DNA of 64,000 bases from Pseudomonadota bacterium (lineage in GTDB: Bacteria > Pseudomonadota > Gammaproteobacteria > Steroidobacterales > Steroidobacteraceae): positions 1 through 64,000 of the forward strand of contig JAFAEQ010000033.1 in assembly GCA_023423935.1 (NCBI GenBank), given 5' to 3'. Positions within the stretch are counted from its first letter, which is position 1. Every line of letters begins with the position of its first letter. The position numbers and the translations under genes are program-made. Positions 52,978 through 62,247 of this stretch are shown one piece after another. The notes beneath the pieces were generated by a model, which saw nothing but the letters and a program-made list of their open reading frames with translations, was not told where the DNA came from and searched no databases.

Positions 52978-54828
52978 TTAAAACATCTCCGACGCATCCG
53001 GCGAACGGATGTCGTTGCTCGTGGCGCGCGACGTGATGTGATCGCCGGTGATCATCTCATCGTAAGCCTGGCCGGGACCGACCATCGGATAGACGCCGGC
53101 ATCGGGATCGATCATCACTTCGAGGAACGCGGCACCCTTGAACTCGATGAACTCGCGAATCACGCGCGGAACGTCTTCCTTGCGTTCGAGACGGACAGCG
53201 AACTGGAATCCATCAGCCTGCGCCGCCTTGATGAAGTCCTTCTTGTGCAGCGACTTGTCGCTTGCGGACAGACGGCCCTTGAAAAAGAGCTTCTGCCACT
53301 GCTTCACCATGCCATCGCCGCAGTTGTTGAGCACGACGATCTTCACTGGCAGATCGTATGTCGTCACCGTCTCGAGCTCGCCGACGTTCATGCGGATGCT
53401 GGCGTCGCCATCGACGTCGATGACCAGGCGGTCGGGACGAGCGAACTGGGCGCCGATGGCGGCGGGCAAACCGAAGCCCATCGTGCCCATGCTGCCGGAC
53501 GTCAGCCACAGGCGCGGCTCGGCGAAATCGAAGTACTGCGCCGACCACATCTGATGCTGACCCACACCGGTAGCGATGATGGCCTGACCTTTCGTGAGCC
53601 GGTTGATCTCTTCGATCACGTAGTAAGGCTGGATCAACTCGCTGTCGCGGTCGTAGTTCATGGCGTGCTTGGCGCGTAGCTCCGCGCAATGCGCGAGCCA
53701 CGCCGACCAGTCGCGCCGGAAGCTCACGCGTCGTGCGTATGCACGCAGCGCGCGCAATGCCTCGGGCAACAGCCCGACGTGATGCCACTCGACTGGCTTC
53801 ACCTTGTTGATTTCGGACGCGTCGATGTCGATCTGCGCGATGCACTTGGCATTGGGCGCGAACTTCGCAGGATTCCCCGCCACGCGATCGTCGAAGCGCG
53901 CACCGAGCGCGAACAGAAAATCGCAATCCTCTACCGCATAGTTCGCAAATGCGGCGCCATGCATACCCAGCATGCGCATCGAAAGGGAATGAGAGGTATC
54001 GACCGAGCCGAGTCCCATCAGCGTGGTCACCACGGGGATCTGCAACTCGAGGGCGAGCTCACGCAGTGCCTGTGCGCCTTCGGAATTGATCACACCGCCG
54101 CCGGCGTAGATCAGCGGTCGCTCGGCCTGGCCGAGCATGCGGAAGAATTGTTCGCATTGATCGTCGGACAGCACGTTCCTCACCAGACGATTCATGCGGT
54201 GACGGTAGCCGGCAACGGGCAGACGCCCCGATCCCTGGAACGCACCGCGCCAGTTCTGCACGTCCTTCGGCACATCGACGACGACCGGACCTGGGCGACC
54301 GGTTCGCGCGATCTCGAATGCCGTGCGAATCGTTGCTTCCAGCTTGCTCGGATCGGTCACGAGGAACACGTGCTTGGCGACGGAACCCATGAGGCTGGCC
54401 ACCGGCGCTTCCTGGAATGCATCGGTACCTATCGCTCCGGTCGCCACCTGGCCGCAGATCACCACGATCGGAATCGAATCCGCCATGCAATCACGCACAG
54501 GTGTCACGGTGTTCGTCGCACCGGGACCGGACGTCACCAGACATACGCCAACCTTGCCGCTCGCGCGCGCATAGCCGGCGGCCATGAAGCCTGCGCCCTG
54601 CTCGTTGGCCGGAACGATCAGAGGAATTTGACGGCGCGGATCGCCTGCCCGCTCCTGGTTGTAGACGAAGATGGCGTCGTACGTCGGAAGGATGGCACCG
54701 CCGCTATAGCCGAAGACGGTGTCTACGCCTTCGTCGGCGAGCACCTGAACGATGATGTCGGCGCCGGACATTTGCTTGCCGGCAAGGGGATGAGCGCCCG
54801 AGTACAGGGCGGCATGGCTATGTTTCAC
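52978..54828 (-). CDS. ilvB: acetolactate synthase large subunit
   Basis: A 616-residue ThDP enzyme making acetolactate/acetohydroxybutyrate for branched-chain amino acids. The catalytic Glu is in PANEQGAGFMA; the FAD/ThDP regions include FALGARFDDRVAG, the GDASIRMNVGELET metal motif and a NCGDGMVKQWQK segment. The insertion DPRRQIPLIV before the Glu is longer than in E. coli. It is on the opposite strand to the small-subunit gene, not in an ilvBN operon. The start at 54828 fits; ATG 54771 is an alternative. Confidence 0.94.
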   Translation of the reverse strand: MKHSHAALYSGAHPLAGKQMSGADIIVQVLADEGVDTVFGYSGGAILPTYDAIFVYNQERAGDPRRQIPLIVPANEQGAGFMAAGYARASGKVGVCLVTSGPGATNTVTPVRDCMADSIPIVVICGQVATGAIGTDAFQEAPVASLMGSVAKHVFLVTDPSKLEATIRTAFEIARTGRPGPVVVDVPKDVQNWRGAFQGSGRLPVAGYRHRMNRLVRNVLSDDQCEQFFRMLGQAERPLIYAGGGVINSEGAQALRELALELQIPVVTTLMGLGSVDTSHSLSMRMLGMHGAAFANYAVEDCDFLFALGARFDDRVAGNPAKFAPNAKCIAQIDIDASEINKVKPVEWHHVGLLPEALRALRAYARRVSFRRDWSAWLAHCAELRAKHAMNYDRDSELIQPYYVIEEINRLTKGQAIIATGVGQHQMWSAQYFDFAEPRLWLTSGSMGTMGFGLPAAIGAQFARPDRLVIDVDGDASIRMNVGELETVTTYDLPVKIVVLNNCGDGMVKQWQKLFFKGRLSASDKSLHKKDFIKAAQADGFQFAVRLERKEDVPRVIREFIEFKGAAFLEVMIDPDAGVYPMVGPGQAYDEMITGDHITSRATSNDIRSPDASEMF

Positions 54829-55175
54829 GGCTGTGTTTCCGTCGTCAGAAGCCCGCTCTGGCGGGAGGCCCGCCCTAGGGGCCCAGAGAATGGTCGATAG
54901 GATTCAACGGTATACGGCGGAGGGTAGCAGCAACCTTCCCCAAGCGTCCATGCGCCGGCCATGCGCATCGATCGCCGTCCTGCGGTTCGCGCCCATGCAG
55001 CACCCATCGATCGCAAACCCTGCTGATGACAGAGGATTCTAGGCGCAGGACCTGTGCTTCCCTTATGCTCGCGTCCCCGTCCGGCGGCCGAACTGGCTCC
55101 AGAACGCTTATGAATCAGACGACATCTGCCGCTGCGGCCAGCCATGCGCCGACGGCTCTTCGAGGAAAATCGGCT
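54829..55175. other. divergent control region between ilvB and ilvN
   Basis: No gene is supported. It must hold the start signals of both subunit genes and the ilvB leader hairpin at 54856-54888. The true ilvN start (55176 or 55110) affects its size. No clear operator motif was identified. Confidence 0.5.
54856..54888 (-). promoter_or_regulatory. compound hairpin in the ilvB leader
   Basis: GGCGGG (54860-54865) and CCCGCC (54869-54874) form a 6-bp stem with a 3-nt loop, and CTCTG (54856-54860) can instead pair with CAGAG (54884-54888). It lies 28-60 nt before the ilvB start and could be an attenuation or stability element. No leader peptide rich in branched-chain codons was seen. Confidence 0.35.
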
Positions 55176-55682
55176 ATGACCAGCCGCCAGCGCCACATCA
55201 TCTCCATTCTTTTGCAGAACGAAGTGGGTGCCCTGACCCGGGTCACCAGCCTGTTTGCGACTCGCGGCTACAACATCGAGTCTTTGAACGTCGCACCGAC
55301 TGATGATCCGACCGTCTCGCGTCTTACTCTGGTCACGAGCGGCTCTCCCGCCGTGGTGCAGCAGATCGTCAACCAGTCGCTCAAGCTCATTGACGTGGTG
55401 AACGTCGATGACCTCACCAGCGACCAGCATGTCGAACGCGAGCTCCTCTTGCTCAAGCTCAGGGTGCCGCCGAGTCTGCTGGTGCGATTGCGCGAGTCTG
55501 TGCAGAAGGCGAACGCAAAGGTCTTGTCGGACGATCCGGAAAGCTTTACCGTCGAACTGACTGACAGTGAATCTCAAATCAACCGGTTCATCGCAGAAGT
55601 GGGGAGCTTCGGCGAGGTACTGGAAGTCGTGCGCAGTGGCGCACTCGCAATCATGCGTGGAGCGACGACTCTCCGCGCATAG
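55176..55682 (+). CDS. ilvN: acetolactate synthase small (regulatory) subunit
   Basis: A 168-residue regulatory subunit with an N-terminal ACT domain (HIISILLQNEVGALTRVTSL, TRGYNIESLNV) and a C-terminal domain. It confers valine feedback inhibition on IlvB. ATG 55176 follows GAGGAAA and matches the family start; ATG 55110 would add 22 low-complexity residues. It is divergent from ilvB across 347 bp. Confidence 0.92.
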   Translation: MTSRQRHIISILLQNEVGALTRVTSLFATRGYNIESLNVAPTDDPTVSRLTLVTSGSPAVVQQIVNQSLKLIDVVNVDDLTSDQHVERELLLLKLRVPPSLLVRLRESVQKANAKVLSDDPESFTVELTDSESQINRFIAEVGSFGEVLEVVRSGALAIMRGATTLRA

Positions 55683-55841
55683 TCCATAAAAGCCCGGGCA
55701 GCAGCGGCGCTCGCATCGGGCACTAGCAAACGACGCTCTCGGACATCGGGCAGGATGTCCGTGACATGCCGGCGTAAGCCGTCATGCGTCTTTTTGCGTG
55801 GACAGTCGTAGCGCAAGCGCGGCTGATCGCCAAGGAGAGAT

Positions 55842-56450
55842 ATGTATCGCTTATTCGACTACCTGCCCTCCGGAAACGGCTACAAGTGCCGTCTCGTACT
55901 GAAGCGTCTGCGACTCGAGTACGAGCTGATCGAAGTCGATATCTGCAACGGTGAATCGCGCACCCCCGATTACCTGGCGCGCAATCCCAATGGTCGTGTT
56001 CCGCTGCTCGAAGTCCCAGGGCGCGGCTATCTCCCCGAAAGTCACGCCATCGTCTGGTTCCTGGCTGAAGGTTCGCACCTGATTCCCGAAGACAGGTTTG
56101 AGCGCGCACGCATGTGGCATTGGATGTGTTTCGAGCAGTACCACATCGAGCCCAACATCGGATCGGTTCGCTTCTGGATCCACCTGCTCCGCAAGACTCG
56201 CGCCGAGCTGGGTGAAAAACTCATAGAGAAAAAGAAAAGCGGCTATGCGGCGCTCGATGTGCTGGAGGAAGGTTTGCGCGATCGCGCTTATCTGGCCGGC
56301 AATCGCTATTCGCTCGCAGACATCTGCGTGTTCGCCTACACGCATGTCGCTCACGAAGGAGGTTTCGATCTTCAGCCTTATCCGAACGTACGAAGCTGGT
56401 GCGATCGGATCATGAGCGAGCCGGACTGGGTGCCGATCGATACACCTTGA
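55842..56450 (+). CDS. glutathione S-transferase family protein
   Basis: A 202-residue GST with a thioredoxin-like N-domain (LFDYLPSGNGYKCRLVLKRL, NGRVPLLEV, LPESHAIVWFLAEG) and a helical C-domain (RAYLAGNRYSLADICVFAY). Substrate unknown; a detoxification or isomerase role is typical. AAGGAGA precedes ATG 55842. The stop is 4 bp from the convergent quinone oxidoreductase. Confidence 0.9.
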   Translation: MYRLFDYLPSGNGYKCRLVLKRLRLEYELIEVDICNGESRTPDYLARNPNGRVPLLEVPGRGYLPESHAIVWFLAEGSHLIPEDRFERARMWHWMCFEQYHIEPNIGSVRFWIHLLRKTRAELGEKLIEKKKSGYAALDVLEEGLRDRAYLAGNRYSLADICVFAYTHVAHEGGFDLQPYPNVRSWCDRIMSEPDWVPIDTP

Positions 56451-56454
56451 CCGT

Positions 56455-57426
56455 TCAGGGAAGAAGCACGGTCGATCCAGTCGTGCGGCGAGCTTCCAGG
56501 TCGCTGTGCGCTCGCGCCGCGTCCGACAGCGGATAGGTCTGCCCGATCTGAATGTGCAGCACGCCTTTGCTGACGAGCCCGAACAATTCCGCCGCGGCTC
56601 GTTCGAGCTCGCGTCGAAGCGCAAGGTAGTGGAACAGGGTGGGTCGCGTGAGGAAGATCGATCCGCGCTTGGTGAGCTCGAGCGGCGCAATCGGCGGGAC
56701 CGGGCCGGATGAATTCCCGAAAGTAACCATCATGCCGCGTGGCTTCAGCGTGCTCAGCGAACCATCGAATGTGTCCTTGCCGACAGAATCGTAGACGACA
56801 TTCACACCCTTGCCCCGCGTGAGCTCGCGCACTTTCGCCGGCCATTCGCCCTCGCTCAAAAGCACATCATCGGCGCCGAGCTCGCGCACCCGATCCATTT
56901 TCGAGGCCGTGCCCACCGTCGCAATCACGGTTGCTCCGAGATGTTTTGCCCACTGGACGAGAATCGACCCGACTCCGCCGGCCGCTGCATGAATCAGCAC
57001 GACATCCGAGCTGCGCACTTTGTACGTCTGTCGCAGCAGCACCTGCGCAGTCAGCCCTTTCAGCATCATGGCCGCCGCCAGCTGATCGCTGATGGCATCG
57101 GGCAGCTTCACGAGCCGATCTGAATCCATCACTCGTGCTTCGGTGTATGCGCCGGACTGATGGTCCACATAGGCGACGCGATCGCCAGGACTCAAGCCCT
57201 TGACCTTGGAACCGACGGCCTCGATCACGCCGGCCGCTTCGCGCCCCGGAATCGCAGGCAGCGCTACCTGATACAGGCCGGAACGTTCGTACACGTCGAG
57301 GAAATTGAGGCCGATGGCGGTGTGCCGTATCCGAACCTGCTTCGGACCGGGCTCTCCCACCTCGACGGATTCCCAGGTGAGAACTTCAGGGCCACCGTGT
57401 GAATGAATGCGAATCGCGTGGGTCAT
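56455..57426 (-). CDS. NADPH:quinone oxidoreductase-family protein
   Basis: A 323-residue zinc-independent MDR enzyme with the family start (THAIRIHSHGGPEVLTWESV), the NADPH-binding motif AAAGGVGSILVQWAK and GLTAQVLLRQTYKV. It reduces quinones or enones with one or two electrons. ATG 57426 matches homologues better than GTG 57438. It is convergent with the GST. Confidence 0.92.
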   Translation of the reverse strand: MTHAIRIHSHGGPEVLTWESVEVGEPGPKQVRIRHTAIGLNFLDVYERSGLYQVALPAIPGREAAGVIEAVGSKVKGLSPGDRVAYVDHQSGAYTEARVMDSDRLVKLPDAISDQLAAAMMLKGLTAQVLLRQTYKVRSSDVVLIHAAAGGVGSILVQWAKHLGATVIATVGTASKMDRVRELGADDVLLSEGEWPAKVRELTRGKGVNVVYDSVGKDTFDGSLSTLKPRGMMVTFGNSSGPVPPIAPLELTKRGSIFLTRPTLFHYLALRRELERAAAELFGLVSKGVLHIQIGQTYPLSDAARAHSDLEARRTTGSTVLLP

Positions 57427-57567
57427 GAGCTGCGGCACCGATCGGGCGATCGGGTGAGTCTAGGACAGACACGAAATAGCCGCCGATCTGCGGACGAATC
57501 GAAGATCAAGGGACCGGATGTGACAGCGAAATCGGCTCGAGCGGACTGGCTCGCCGACGCAGAGCCT

Positions 57568-57588
57568 CCCGGGGCGCGAGGCCCCGGG
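57568..57588 (-). terminator. GC-rich hairpin downstream of the P-II gene
   Basis: An 8-bp stem CCCGGGGC / GCCCCGGG with a 5-nt loop, 10 bp after the P-II stop on the minus strand. There is no T-run, so it may be an inefficient terminator or an RNA-stability element. Confidence 0.5.
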
Positions 57589-57598
57589 GTTGCAGGGA

Positions 57599-57937
57599 TC
57601 AGAGCGCTTGATCGTCCGCTTCACCGGTGCGGATGCGCAAAACGCGCTCCAGATCGGTGATGAAGATCTTGCCGTCCCCGACCTTGCCGGTCTTGGCGGC
57701 ACCGATGATAGCCTCGACCACCTGATCGACGAGCGCGTCCTTGACGGCGACTTCGATGCGGGTCTTCGGCACGAAATCGACGACGTACTCGGCACCGCGG
57801 TACAGCTCGGTGTGACCGCGCTGACGCCCGAAGCCTTTCACTTCCGTCACGGTCATGCCCGAAACACCGATCTCCGAGAGTGCGGCGCGCACGTCGTCGA
57901 GTTTGAAGGGTTTGATGATGGCGCTGATGAGTTTCAT
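57599..57937 (-). CDS. glnB: P-II nitrogen regulatory protein
   Basis: A 112-residue P-II signal protein (MKLISAIIKPFKLDDVRAAL). The T-loop carries Tyr51 in RGAEYVVDF, the uridylylation site, and the C-terminal ATP/2-oxoglutarate site is intact (GKVGDGKIFI). It reports nitrogen and carbon status to GlnE, NtrB and transport. Whether it is GlnB or GlnK cannot be decided; no amtB is adjacent. Its presence alongside nasTS fits nitrogen control. Confidence 0.95.
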   Translation of the reverse strand: MKLISAIIKPFKLDDVRAALSEIGVSGMTVTEVKGFGRQRGHTELYRGAEYVVDFVPKTRIEVAVKDALVDQVVEAIIGAAKTGKVGDGKIFITDLERVLRIRTGEADDQAL

Positions 57938-58421
57938 TTTCCCCGTGGCTCCTGTCTCGAAGTATGTGCGGGACTTGAGGTTAGGTTTGTGGTCCAGACG
58001 CTACGCACAGTAATCGTCGGCCAGAATACCACCGGCGTAGCGACGTTCTTAAATGCACGTTCTATGCCGCAGCTTACGCGTAAGTCATCCCCGCGCCCGT
58101 CGCGCTCGCGCTGCACCGAGGAGGCATTGTCCGCACCACTTTCGTGCGCGTATCGCGCCGCGCGATCCGTAATGGTGCAAGAAGCCTACTCGGCTCGCGC
58201 CGGCTCGGAACAAGCCGCCATCTTGCGTGGAGCCCTTCCACCAGTGCGCTTAAGGAATTCACTTAAGTTGCGCGTCGCCCAAGTCAATCCGTCGTCGTTT
58301 AGTGACAAACATCGCATCGCAGCCGCGGATTTCCGTGCATTGGGCCGACTTGGGACGCAGGCGCTTGTCGTCCCGCAATCCCGCGTGCGAAAAGGCGCGC
58401 CGTATCTTCCGGGAGTAAGAC
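57938..58421. other. gap between glnB and the metalloprotease gene
   Basis: No gene was found. The only structured element is CTTAAG-N7-CTTAAG (58249-58267), which could be an operator for the protease gene. It should also hold the glnB promoter; no sigma-54 box was recognised. Confidence 0.4.
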
Positions 58422-60434
58422 ATGCGCTTTGGCGGGGGCCGACGCGTCCGTAGACGACGCGAGCTGATTTGTTGCGCCCTCGCACTCGTGGCGGGGTCGG
58501 CGCACGCGGCAAACCCGCAACCGCTGCGCATCCTGACTCACGAAGTCTTCACACCCCGTCCCGAGTCATCGGTCGGCCAACGCAAGTCCAGTCCTTCCAC
58601 CCGCTATAAGTTCGACGCCTTCGGCCGCCATTTCGCGGTGACGCTGGAGAAGAACGTCTCGCTGGGCGAATGGACCGAACAGATCAGTCCCGCCTTGAGC
58701 CTCTACCGCGGCACACTCGACAACGTGCCCGGCTCCTGGGCACGGATGAGCGCCAAGGCCTCTGAGATTCGCGGGATGATCTGGGACGGCCAGGACCTCT
58801 ACATCATCGACTCGGGCGCTGCCGCCGATCCTGCCAATCCGCAGCTGGCCGCACAGACCATCATCTATCGCCTGGCCGACACTCAGGTCGAACCGGATGT
58901 CGCCTTCTGCGGCACGGCCGAGAGCAACGGCAAGGCCGCGTACTCGTCCATGATGGCAGAGCTCAAGGGATCCCCTGTGCTCATGCAGGCTGCTGGCGCA
59001 GCGCTGCGCCTGCAGATCGCCGCACTCGCGGACGGACTGCTGCGTTCACGCTATGCCGGCGACGAGCAGACGCGCGATGAAATCCTCACGCGCTTCAACA
59101 ACGTCGATGGCATCTACAGCGCTCAGCTCGGCATCGAGTTGCAGATCGGATCGTTCAACATCGACGACCAGACCACGGCCCAGCTCTCGAACACCACGAA
59201 CGCGAACTCGCTCGTGAGAAGTCTTGCAACCGTTCGCTCGAGATCCCCCTCGCAGCGCACGCGCGGACTGACGCATCTGTTCACCGGACGCGATCTGGAC
59301 GGCACGACAGTCGGAATCGCCTATACAGATAGTCTGTGCAGCGCTCAATGGGGCGTCGGACTCACACAGATGGGTCGCAGTGTGGGCATCGACTCGCTGA
59401 TAACCGCACACGAGATCGGTCACAACTTCGGCGCGATCCACGACGGCGAGCGCGAATGCGCGAGCACGCCCGTCAACCAGTTCATCATGTCTCCAACGGT
59501 GAGTCCGAACGGAATCACGTTCTCCAGTTGCAGCCTCGATGCGATTTTGCCGCGCAAGCGCAGCGCGAGCTGCCTCGTCGCAATGCCGCCACCGGATCTG
59601 ACTGTTTCAGCGGATGCGACCGACAGAACTGCGGCCGTTCGCGAGAAGGTCGAATGGTCGATCACTGTCGCGAACATCGGCGGCTCGAGCGCGCAAGGCG
59701 CGCGCACCGAAGTATCGGTGCCCGAATCCGTCATTCTCAGCAGCCTTTCCGTTGATGGCGTGGAATGCAGCCGATCGGGCACCACCGGCGCCTGCGCCCT
59801 GGGCGATATCGCTCCTGACAGCTCGCGCACGGTGAAGGGTGTGCTCGAAGGCACGCAGCCCGGCAGCTTCGTCATCAACGCTTCGGCAACCGCAGCCAAC
59901 GAAAACTCGTCGACGAATAACAGCGTTCAGACCACGCTGGCGGTGACGCCGGAAGTCGATCTGGCGGTGTCTCTCAACGCACCGACGTCGCTGACCATCG
60001 GCACCTCAGGCGTTCTGAGCTTCAACGTGACGAACATGACCGCAACGTCGGCACAGTCGCTGGACGTTCAACTGCAAGCGCCGGATTCCCTGAGCCTGGC
60101 CTCCGCACAGCTGGGTAGCGCCCCCTGCCAGGTGCAGGACGGCACCGCTCACTGCAAAGTTGCAATCCTGAATGCGGGTGAGTCTTTAGGCGGCACGGCC
60201 AATCTCACGGCTATCTCCGCGGGCAACGCAGTTCTCAAGCTCAGTCTGACGGGCGCCGACGCCGACTCGAATACCGCCAACAACGTCGCCGAGCGGACCA
60301 TCACCGTATCGGCGCCGGTGCCGCAGACCACGACCCAACCGAAGCGCGGCGGTGGCGGCGGCGCACTCAGCGGATCATGGCTTCTGGCCTTTGGCTTGTT
60401 GCGCCTGTTTGCCCGGCGCCGCATCGATCGCTGA
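58422..60434 (+). CDS. secreted zinc metalloprotease with GlyGly-CTERM sorting tail
   Basis: A 670-residue protein: signal peptide (LICCALALVAGSAHA), a propeptide-like region, a metzincin-type catalytic domain with HEIGHNFGAIHD at 330-341 (three His plus Asp, adamalysin/reprolysin-like), two CARDB/DUF11-like beta domains (about 390-635), and a C-terminal GGGGGALSGSWLLAFGLLRL followed by an Arg cluster. That tail is the GlyGly-CTERM signal cut by rhombosortase, linked to type II secretion. No rhombosortase gene is in the window. GGGAG precedes ATG 58422. Confidence 0.88.
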   Translation: MRFGGGRRVRRRRELICCALALVAGSAHAANPQPLRILTHEVFTPRPESSVGQRKSSPSTRYKFDAFGRHFAVTLEKNVSLGEWTEQISPALSLYRGTLDNVPGSWARMSAKASEIRGMIWDGQDLYIIDSGAAADPANPQLAAQTIIYRLADTQVEPDVAFCGTAESNGKAAYSSMMAELKGSPVLMQAAGAALRLQIAALADGLLRSRYAGDEQTRDEILTRFNNVDGIYSAQLGIELQIGSFNIDDQTTAQLSNTTNANSLVRSLATVRSRSPSQRTRGLTHLFTGRDLDGTTVGIAYTDSLCSAQWGVGLTQMGRSVGIDSLITAHEIGHNFGAIHDGERECASTPVNQFIMSPTVSPNGITFSSCSLDAILPRKRSASCLVAMPPPDLTVSADATDRTAAVREKVEWSITVANIGGSSAQGARTEVSVPESVILSSLSVDGVECSRSGTTGACALGDIAPDSSRTVKGVLEGTQPGSFVINASATAANENSSTNNSVQTTLAVTPEVDLAVSLNAPTSLTIGTSGVLSFNVTNMTATSAQSLDVQLQAPDSLSLASAQLGSAPCQVQDGTAHCKVAILNAGESLGGTANLTAISAGNAVLKLSLTGADADSNTANNVAERTITVSAPVPQTTTQPKRGGGGGALSGSWLLAFGLLRLFARRRIDR

Positions 60435-60540
60435 TCCGGCAGCAGCCCCCATCGACGCGTCTTGAAAAGCGGACGCCATGCCTTCAGTTTGGCCGTACAT
60501 TCCGTTCCCCAGAGGATTCGTGGCGTACTGACGGCCGGCT

Positions 60541-61497
60541 ATGGACTACAAGGATTACTACAAGGTGATGGGTGTCGCGCGCGACGCGAAGGCGGACGAC
60601 ATCAAACGCGCCTACCGCCGCCTTGCGCGCAAATATCATCCAGACGTGAGCAAGGAAGCGAACGCTGAAGCCAAGTTCAAAGAATTGCAGGAAGCCTATG
60701 AGGTCCTGAAAGACCCCGAGAAACGCGCGGCCTATGATCAGCTCGGCTCGTCATGGCGCCAGGGGCAGCCTTTCACACCACCGCCCGACTGGGGCCGGGA
60801 TTTCGAATTCACGACGCAATTCGGCGGACGCGAGGACTCGGGCTTCAGCGATTTCTTCTCGCAGCTCTTCGGCGCGCGCAGCCCATTCCGCGGGCAGCGC
60901 GGCGCGGGCGGATTCGGCGGCGGATTTGCTTCGACCGGCGAAGATCACGCGGCCAAGATCCAGATCGATCTCGAAGATGCTTTTCGCGGCGCGAGCCATA
61001 CGATCGAACTCAAGGCACCGCAGCTCGATGAGCAGGGCAACGTCACCGTCAAACCGCGCACCCTGAAAGTGACCATTCCGGCCGGTGTGATCGAAGGGCA
61101 GAAAATCCGATTGGCAGGACAAGGCAGTCCGGGCGCGGGCGGAGGTCCTGCAGGCGATCTGTATCTGGAGATCGAATTCAAACCGCATCGGCTATTCCAG
61201 GCCGATGGCCGCGACATCACGCTCACGTTGCCGATCGCGCCCTGGGAGGCTGCACTCGGCGCCACGATCAAGACACCAACGCTCGCAGGTCCCGTCGACC
61301 TGCGCATTCCACCGAATGCGAAAGCAGGACAGAAATTGCGACTGAGAGGTCGCGGACTTCCTGCGGCAACCCCGGGTGATCAATACGTCGTGCTGAAGAT
61401 CGTCACGCCGCCGGCCGAGACCCCAGAAGCGCGAGCGGTGTACGAACGCATGCGCGAAGAGTTGCCCTTCGATCCGCGCGCTGAATTTCCGTCGTAA
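60541..61497 (+). CDS. DnaJ-family co-chaperone (CbpA-like)
   Basis: A 318-residue type II Hsp40. The J-domain (residues 1-70) has HPD at 33-35; a Gly/Phe-rich linker (about 85-140) and two C-terminal substrate-binding beta-domains (145-310) follow. There is no zinc-finger region, so it is CbpA-like rather than DnaJ. It stimulates DnaK. The usual cbpM modulator gene is absent. ATG 60541 is clear. Confidence 0.92.
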   Translation: MDYKDYYKVMGVARDAKADDIKRAYRRLARKYHPDVSKEANAEAKFKELQEAYEVLKDPEKRAAYDQLGSSWRQGQPFTPPPDWGRDFEFTTQFGGREDSGFSDFFSQLFGARSPFRGQRGAGGFGGGFASTGEDHAAKIQIDLEDAFRGASHTIELKAPQLDEQGNVTVKPRTLKVTIPAGVIEGQKIRLAGQGSPGAGGGPAGDLYLEIEFKPHRLFQADGRDITLTLPIAPWEAALGATIKTPTLAGPVDLRIPPNAKAGQKLRLRGRGLPAATPGDQYVVLKIVTPPAETPEARAVYERMREELPFDPRAEFPS

Positions 61498-61565
61498 TCG
61501 CGACGACGTGAGTGGCGGCACCACCGCTCACTTCCACTGCCGCACGCGCTCCGTCAGCGCTCGAC

Positions 61566-61952
61566 TCAATGCCTCGCTTCGGACACACGATCGAGCAGAC
61601 GCGCGACGCGGCGCAGAATGGCAATGTCGATGTGAGGCTTCTCGATGAAGTCCACGGCGCCTTCGCGCATTGCAGTGACCGCACCTGCAATATCGGCTTC
61701 TTCGCCCAACAGGATCACGGGCAGACTCGGAGAGCCGTCATTGCGCAGGCGGCGCAGCAGATCGAGACCCGACATTCCGGGCAACGCGACTTCCATGATC
61801 AGACAGCACGGCATCTCGCGCTCCGCGAGGTAGCTTTCTGCGCTATCGAAATCGTGAATCTCGGCGTCGAGCGGGCTCAACAAGGAACGAAGCGCGTGCC
61901 TGTCCCTCGCGTCAGCTTCGATCACTGCGACGATGGGACGTGATGCGGCCAC
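61566..61952 (-). CDS. stand-alone degenerate receiver-domain protein
   Basis: A single receiver of about 128 residues, close to FixJ/TodT receivers but without the LuxR-type DNA-binding half. The acidic pocket is EAD, and the phosphoacceptor position is Glu in CLIMEVALPGMSG (GAA at 61793-61791). The conserved Thr/Ser is lost (ILLGEEAD) while the Lys stays (IEKPH). It may be a fixed phosphomimic or a decoy for the adjacent kinase. The start is uncertain (GTG 61952 or TTG 62000). It is third after the kinase and FixJ-like genes. Confidence 0.72.
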   Translation of the reverse strand: MAASRPIVAVIEADARDRHALRSLLSPLDAEIHDFDSAESYLAEREMPCCLIMEVALPGMSGLDLLRRLRNDGSPSLPVILLGEEADIAGAVTAMREGAVDFIEKPHIDIAILRRVARLLDRVSEARH

Positions 61953-62247
61953 GGATGCTCGACGGGAAAGTTTGACGAAGCGGCCACGACCGACTTGCAA
62001 GTGAGTTCCGAACCGCAGGGAAGATTGATGGAAAGGAAATCGCTTGAAGGCCGTGGTCGCATGGGCAGTTATGGTTCGTTTCCGCCGCTTCTGCCGAAAT
62101 TCGCACTTGTACCTAAAACCCGACGTACATGACGAGTGTTTCGATACGCGAGCCGTTGCCAGACGATCCGCGGTGCGCATTACTTGAACAATTGACGTCG
62201 CCGCCGCTTCGAAGCGTCGAATTTCATCACACAATTTTTCCCAGCGA

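Noticed and set aside
61953..62234. N-terminal extension of the degenerate receiver protein up to GTG 62234
   Set aside because: The extra 94 residues are Arg/Ser/Thr-rich without family similarity; the receiver fold begins near residue 99 of that frame.
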